Under the pieces are notes generated by a model. The model saw only the letters and a list, made by a program, of their open reading frames with translations, had not been told where the DNA came from and made no database searches. DNA of 20,083 bases. Origin: CAJQQY01 sp964352225. Its GTDB lineage: Bacteria; Bacteroidota; Bacteroidia; Chitinophagales; Saprospiraceae. Every line of letters starts with the position of its first letter. The stretch's first letter is position 1. The translations under genes and the position numbers were made by a program. Shown piece after piece: positions 15,884 to 20,083 of this stretch. The DNA is taken from NCBI GenBank assembly GCA_964352225.1, contig CAYGRM010000086.1, positions 1 through 20,083 of the forward strand, written 5' to 3'.

Positions 15884-15902
15884 AGGTGAAATAAAATCAC
15901 CT
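15884..15902. promoter_or_regulatory. Short inverted repeat upstream of the propeller lipoprotein gene
   Basis: AGGTGA (15884-15889) and TCACCT (15897-15902) form a perfect 6-base inverted repeat with a 7-base AT spacer, 22 bases before the start codon on the minus strand. It lacks a T run, so it is no classical terminator. It could be an operator or leader hairpin. Evidence is symmetry and place only. Confidence 0.25.
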
Positions 15903-15958
15903 TTACATTCAAAATAACAAGTGTACTCGATTAGACGAACTAATTATTTAAATGTAAC

Positions 15959-18900
15959 TCAACTCAATTCTTTAATGCGTTCTTCAAAAAGGTAAAGGGG
16001 GGTTTCTGAATAAAGTTTTTGGTATTTGGCGAGTGATTTAATTTTGTACTTATCTTGTTGGGTAATTTTATGTAACCAAAAATAAATTTCACCTAACTCA
16101 AAATCACTAGTGTATTCTTTCAATAAGTTTTGTAGTATTCGTTGTGCCTTTTCTTTTTCCTTCATAGCAAACGCTAAATTGGCAGAGAAAATTTTAGCTT
16201 TGAAGATCAAATCTGGATTCCCTAAATTTTCAATCATCAAAATAGCTTCTTGGTGGAACGTTTGAGCTTCTTCAATTCGTCCAGCTTCAATTAATGCTAC
16301 TCCTTTTTCTACTAAACTTTCACCTAGTACCAATTTAGTATTAATCAAGCGAGCTAATTCAATCGCTCGATTATAATAACTGATTGCATTCTCATAATCT
16401 TTTTGGATCATAAAAATATCGGCGAGCGCATTGACTGCTTTGGCTATTCCTTTTCGGTAATTTAATTCCTCAGAGAGGGCTAGATTTTTTTCTAAATATC
16501 CTCGGGCTAAATCAAACTCTCCTTCTTCACTTCGCAACTCTCCAAGCAAACCTAATGCGATAGCGATTCCTTGTTTGTCCCCTAATTCTTCGCTGATCGT
16601 TAAGTCTTTCAAAAAGTGCTCAGAGGCTTTTTGATAATCACCTTTTCTTTGATAAACGCTTCCGATACATCCAATTGCAATGGATACCAATAATTTATTA
16701 CCTAATTCTTCGCTGAGTTTTAATCCTTTTTCGTAACTCTCCAAAGCTGCATCATAATCACCTTTTTCAAATAGAACTATTCCCATATTGGTGTACAGGT
16801 TTGCTTGTCCTTGAGAGTCATTTATTTTTTTACAAATAGCTAATTCGGATTCTTGCCACCGAATTCCTTCATCATAATTTCCTTCATTCATATGAGCCAA
16901 ACCAAGGTTGGCAACTATGGCAGCATTGGCTTTGTCAGGATTATGAAGACGACTTAGTTCTATACTTTTGGTAAAATAAGATTTAGCATGATCATATATT
17001 CCTTGCCGAAAAAATAGTGTTCCTAAGTTTCCATACACTCGATATTTTCCAACATTGTCATCGGTAAATTCGAAGTGAGTGGCAGCTGCTTCGAGGTGAG
17101 TTTTAGCCTCATCATAATTACCTTTAAGCGTTAATAACTCACCAGTCAGATTATGAATTCTTCCAGAATATAAATGATCTTTTTGGTCTTTGATCAAGTC
17201 CATTGCCTCTTCGTAAACTTCTTGACAACGATCCCATTCTCCCACCAAACGAAGGACACTTGCTTTTTTTAACAATATACTTACTAACTCTTTTCGATCA
17301 GTCGTAGGATCTTTTTTATAATTTTCTACCAACTGTTGATAGAGGTCAAGTGCTCGAACATTTTGATATTTGAGGCGATTAAAATCAGCAGCTTTTAGTA
17401 AGTAAAAGTTAGTTTTATCTTCTATTTCTGCTTGTCCAAAATGAAAAGCTAAATCAGCATATCGTTCCTCGATTTTTCCTTCATATAACTTTTCAATCGC
17501 TTCAGCAATTAGTCGATGTAAGCGACGTAATCGTGCTCGAAGTTGCATGTCATAAACTGCTTCTCGAAGCAAGGAATGTTTGAAAATATACCTTAGCTCA
17601 TTCACCGCTCGCCAAATTTGACCGCGCTCAGCCGTTTGAATTTGTTCTTTTAAAACGGCATTAGCATCGCCATTTCGAGCAATGAATTCTTTTTGAGCTT
17701 TCATTACTTCATTCAATACGGGAATCTCAAATTCCCTTCCGATCACCGCTGCGGCTTTTACCGTTTCTTTAACTAAAATGGATAAACGGTCAATTCGAGC
17801 CATCAAGATCGAGTTAATCGAGCTCGATAATTTGAGACTATTATCTTTAATATGCCAGACTTGTTTTCGTTTTTGTAACAAATTACTTTCAGAAAAATAT
17901 TCAATAATTTGTTCGGCATAAAATGGATTCCCATTCGTAGTTCGCAACAAAAGTTTTTTGAATTCTAGACTAATGGGTGCCTGCAATTTTATTTCTGCAA
18001 AATGTTCAATGGCTTCAGGTTGAAGGATATTCAAATCAATTTCAAGAATCTTATGCTTTCCATCCAACAAAGTTTCCCTTGAAAATAGATGCACCTTCTC
18101 GCCATTATCATCATATCGACTTGTCACCAAAACAAAGATCGGATGACGCGTCATCTTCCTGGCAAACTCTTGTAAAAAGGCAATCGAATCTTGATCAAAC
18201 CAATGTGCATCTTCTAGTTCCAAAACTACAGGTTGCAAACAAGATTCTGCTACGATTAAATTACTCAGCGCAGCTAGCGTATTTTGATATCTTCCTTTTG
18301 CATCTAGTTGTTGCCAAAGCGAGGTGGAACTATTGATTCCAACTTGGGCTGCCAAAATGGACTTAGTTCGAGAAAGTTCTTTTCGAATTTGATTAGCATC
18401 TTCATGATCAATTAATCTTTCATCATGGTAGAGATTCAAATATTTTCGTTCGAAAGATTCGATGTTTTGAATTTCGGTATTTTCAAAAGATTGCTCAAAG
18501 TAGCTTTTTAAAAAATAGATAAAAGGGTTGAGTGGTTTCTTCAAGATTTGGTCTGCTTGGCAAGCCAACCAACTCACACTTCCGATTTGTCGCAACTGAG
18601 ATCGCATCTCAAATGACAATCGACTTTTTCCAATTCCAGCTTCTCCAAATAAGTAGGCCACTCCTGCAAATTCATTACTAAGAATTGGTTTTGAAAAATT
18701 AATAAGTTGTTCTAATTCATGTTGACGGCCAACCATTCGTCCTCCAAAGACTTGCTGATCATCAATGTTTTTTCCCAACAATTCATAGGTTGGAATATCT
18801 CGCTCAATCCCTTTGTATTGAACATCTCCCTTGTGATTAAACCTGAAATATTGATTTTTTTGAATCGTTTCATCCACGAGTACCTGACCATAATCTGCTT

Positions 18901-19987
18901 TACCCATAATTCGAGCAGCTAGATTGATTCGATTTCCGACGGCTGCATACTGACATCTTTCCACGCCACCTACCGTTCCTGTAAAGGCATTTCCAGTAGT
19001 AATTCCAATTCTAAATTGGAGTGGAGTAGTTCTTCGCAAATCTTTTAACTCCTCCTCCATCGCCAGTACAAATTCAAGTGCTCGCTCAATGTTATTTTCA
19101 AAAGTAACTGGTGCACCAAAAAAAGCTACGAGTACACCACCTTTATCTCCAAAATCGACTTCTTTGAAGTAACCTGAAAAGGAATGAATTTCGTCCAGAA
19201 CCACACTCACAAATTGGTTTAACGCCTCATGTGTATTCACTCCCGTAAATGAAATAAAAACGGAAATCACATTTCGAAACTCGCCACTATCTTCATAATT
19301 AATTACTTCCTTGGGGAAAAAATTAGTTAGAATTTCAGGTTCTAATTCAGGAAGGTTATTGTTGCACGTTTCAATTTCAGGAAAATCATTTAGCTCTGTA
19401 AATCGAAAATAATTATCTTTTATTGATATTACGGGAGGGAGAAAATTTTCAAATTTGGTTTTGAAACTTTCGTTTAAAATAATTTCTTGTACCTCCGCTT
19501 CGGATTGAGAATAAGCCGCATCATTGATGGCTTTCCCTCGAAAGTAAAATGACTTTCGCTTATTTCCCACAATTCCCCATTCCACATCACCTTCGCCCAA
19601 ACCGATTTTTATTCCAAAATAAAAATCGCCAAAGCGAGTTTTTCTAACGCCATTTTTTTGGAAAAAATCACGTAACAATTCTGCTGTCTTAATTAAAACT
19701 TCAGGAGTATCTTGATCAGAAGATTTAGGGAAAATAGCGGTGAAGGAATCGCCAGCGAAATAAGGAATGAATCCTCCCTCACAATAGACCAAATTAACGA
19801 GTGGTTCGAAAATACCATTAAGGTGAAAGGAAAGTTGTTCTGCACCTTCTTTCCCTTGCTTCATCAACGTTTCGGTCAAAGAGGTAAAACCAGACAAATC
19901 AACAAAGAGGGTAAATGCATCGAAATTACCATGTTCATTGCCTGCCTTGAATTGTTGTTGAATAAAATGTGGAATAAGGTTTCTCAA
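15959..19987 (-). CDS. Tandem class III nucleotidyl cyclase with AAA ATPase and TPR domains (soluble adenylyl cyclase-like)
   Basis: This 1342-residue cytoplasmic signalling protein has the layout of mammalian soluble adenylyl cyclase: two cyclase homology domains, an STAND/AAA-type ATPase and a helical tail. Cyclase domain 1 (25-175) keeps both metal aspartates, Asp30 in FVDLSGFT and Asp80 in FAGDSF, but has Ala/Tyr where the catalytic Arg should be. Domain 2 (240-400) lacks the aspartates (VFISFTG, VLVAFFG) but keeps Lys282 in DKG, Asn355 and Arg359 in GNRINLAARIMG. One composite cyclase site is therefore expected. The ATPase has Walker A GEAGIGKS (448-455) and Walker B VVLELEDAHW (587-596). 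TPR repeats of about 40 residues fill roughly 900-1300. The start is TTG 19987, directly behind an in-frame TAG; the next Met lies past Asp30. cAMP as product is likely but not shown. Confidence 0.9.
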   Translation of the reverse strand: MRNLIPHFIQQQFKAGNEHGNFDAFTLFVDLSGFTSLTETLMKQGKEGAEQLSFHLNGIFEPLVNLVYCEGGFIPYFAGDSFTAIFPKSSDQDTPEVLIKTAELLRDFFQKNGVRKTRFGDFYFGIKIGLGEGDVEWGIVGNKRKSFYFRGKAINDAAYSQSEAEVQEIILNESFKTKFENFLPPVISIKDNYFRFTELNDFPEIETCNNNLPELEPEILTNFFPKEVINYEDSGEFRNVISVFISFTGVNTHEALNQFVSVVLDEIHSFSGYFKEVDFGDKGGVLVAFFGAPVTFENNIERALEFVLAMEEELKDLRRTTPLQFRIGITTGNAFTGTVGGVERCQYAAVGNRINLAARIMGKADYGQVLVDETIQKNQYFRFNHKGDVQYKGIERDIPTYELLGKNIDDQQVFGGRMVGRQHELEQLINFSKPILSNEFAGVAYLFGEAGIGKSRLSFEMRSQLRQIGSVSWLACQADQILKKPLNPFIYFLKSYFEQSFENTEIQNIESFERKYLNLYHDERLIDHEDANQIRKELSRTKSILAAQVGINSSTSLWQQLDAKGRYQNTLAALSNLIVAESCLQPVVLELEDAHWFDQDSIAFLQEFARKMTRHPIFVLVTSRYDDNGEKVHLFSRETLLDGKHKILEIDLNILQPEAIEHFAEIKLQAPISLEFKKLLLRTTNGNPFYAEQIIEYFSESNLLQKRKQVWHIKDNSLKLSSSINSILMARIDRLSILVKETVKAAAVIGREFEIPVLNEVMKAQKEFIARNGDANAVLKEQIQTAERGQIWRAVNELRYIFKHSLLREAVYDMQLRARLRRLHRLIAEAIEKLYEGKIEERYADLAFHFGQAEIEDKTNFYLLKAADFNRLKYQNVRALDLYQQLVENYKKDPTTDRKELVSILLKKASVLRLVGEWDRCQEVYEEAMDLIKDQKDHLYSGRIHNLTGELLTLKGNYDEAKTHLEAAATHFEFTDDNVGKYRVYGNLGTLFFRQGIYDHAKSYFTKSIELSRLHNPDKANAAIVANLGLAHMNEGNYDEGIRWQESELAICKKINDSQGQANLYTNMGIVLFEKGDYDAALESYEKGLKLSEELGNKLLVSIAIGCIGSVYQRKGDYQKASEHFLKDLTISEELGDKQGIAIALGLLGELRSEEGEFDLARGYLEKNLALSEELNYRKGIAKAVNALADIFMIQKDYENAISYYNRAIELARLINTKLVLGESLVEKGVALIEAGRIEEAQTFHQEAILMIENLGNPDLIFKAKIFSANLAFAMKEKEKAQRILQNLLKEYTSDFELGEIYFWLHKITQQDKYKIKSLAKYQKLYSETPLYLFEERIKELS

Positions 19988-20045
19988 CTAAGCTAAAATT
20001 AGATTTTTTTAGAAAACACTAAAGAAAGCAATATCTAAAATAAAA

Positions 20046-20083
20046 ATGAAAAAAATCGATGGAATTGTTGTCAGAATAGAAGA
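20046..20083 (+). CDS. N-terminal fragment of a plus-strand gene, product unknown
   Basis: ATG at 20046-20048 after an A-rich leader opens a frame of 12 codons to the window edge (MKKIDGIVVRIE). It is divergent from the cyclase gene, with 58 bases between the two starts. The lysine start looks like a real protein, but there is too little sequence to assign it. Confidence 0.4.
   Translation, partial: MKKIDGIVVRIE

Noticed and set aside
1..20083. CRISPR arrays, tRNA or rRNA genes, insertion sequences, phage genes
   Set aside because: No regular spaced repeats, cloverleaf-like sequence, transposase or phage motif was seen on reading; a tool search was not possible.

Overview
The window reads as a chromosomal segment of a Bacteroidota species, most likely a Saprospirales/Lewinella-like marine or activated-sludge relative (the lineage is inference). 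The evidence is AT-rich DNA, promoter elements of the Bacteroidota TAnnTTTG type (for example 2069-2076 and 14173-14180), a T9SS component (PorZ), a very large multidomain surface protein with a type A T9SS sorting domain, a bacillithiol-pathway BshA, and a YfhO-type membrane protein. I see no rRNA, tRNA, CRISPR array, insertion sequence or phage gene. The segment looks like an ordinary chromosome with small, mostly monocistronic units.

Layout. Positions 1-39 hold the first codons of a minus-strand gene, with its promoter at 138-145. The plus strand then carries an alkyltransferase-like DNA-repair protein (241-564) and a DUF922-type putative secreted zinc protease (679-1224). A minus-strand lipoprotein gene broken by stops and indels lies at 1266-1875. 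It is followed by nadD (2081-2662), probably leaderless, and porZ (2872-5199) with a strong terminator. On the minus strand are bshA (5382-6515) and a 1299-residue CUB/FN3/SprB adhesin-like protein (6826-10725), separated by a textbook terminator. A plus-strand MerR/B12-domain regulator with a TTG start (11088-11975) converges on a YfhO-family membrane protein (11977-14112, minus), with one base between their stop codons. A plus-strand YceI lipoprotein (14220-14876) and a minus-strand SdiA-regulated-type propeller lipoprotein (14942-15862) share a bidirectional terminator. The window ends with a 1342-residue tandem class III cyclase/AAA ATPase/TPR protein (15959-19987, minus, TTG start) and the first codons of a divergent plus-strand gene (20046-20083).

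How the genes may work together. PorZ belongs to the outer-membrane machinery that processes and anchors T9SS cargo. The 1299-residue protein is such a cargo, so the two are linked by pathway though not by operon. NadD (NAD synthesis) and BshA (thiol redox) are housekeeping genes. Two regulators stand out. The MerR/B12-domain protein has lost the histidines that bind cobalamin in CarH. The large cyclase has two cyclase domains that appear to form one composite catalytic site, as in mammalian soluble adenylyl cyclase. The broken lipoprotein gene, a four-cysteine ladder in the propeller lipoprotein, and a palindrome in the first promoter are further points to check.
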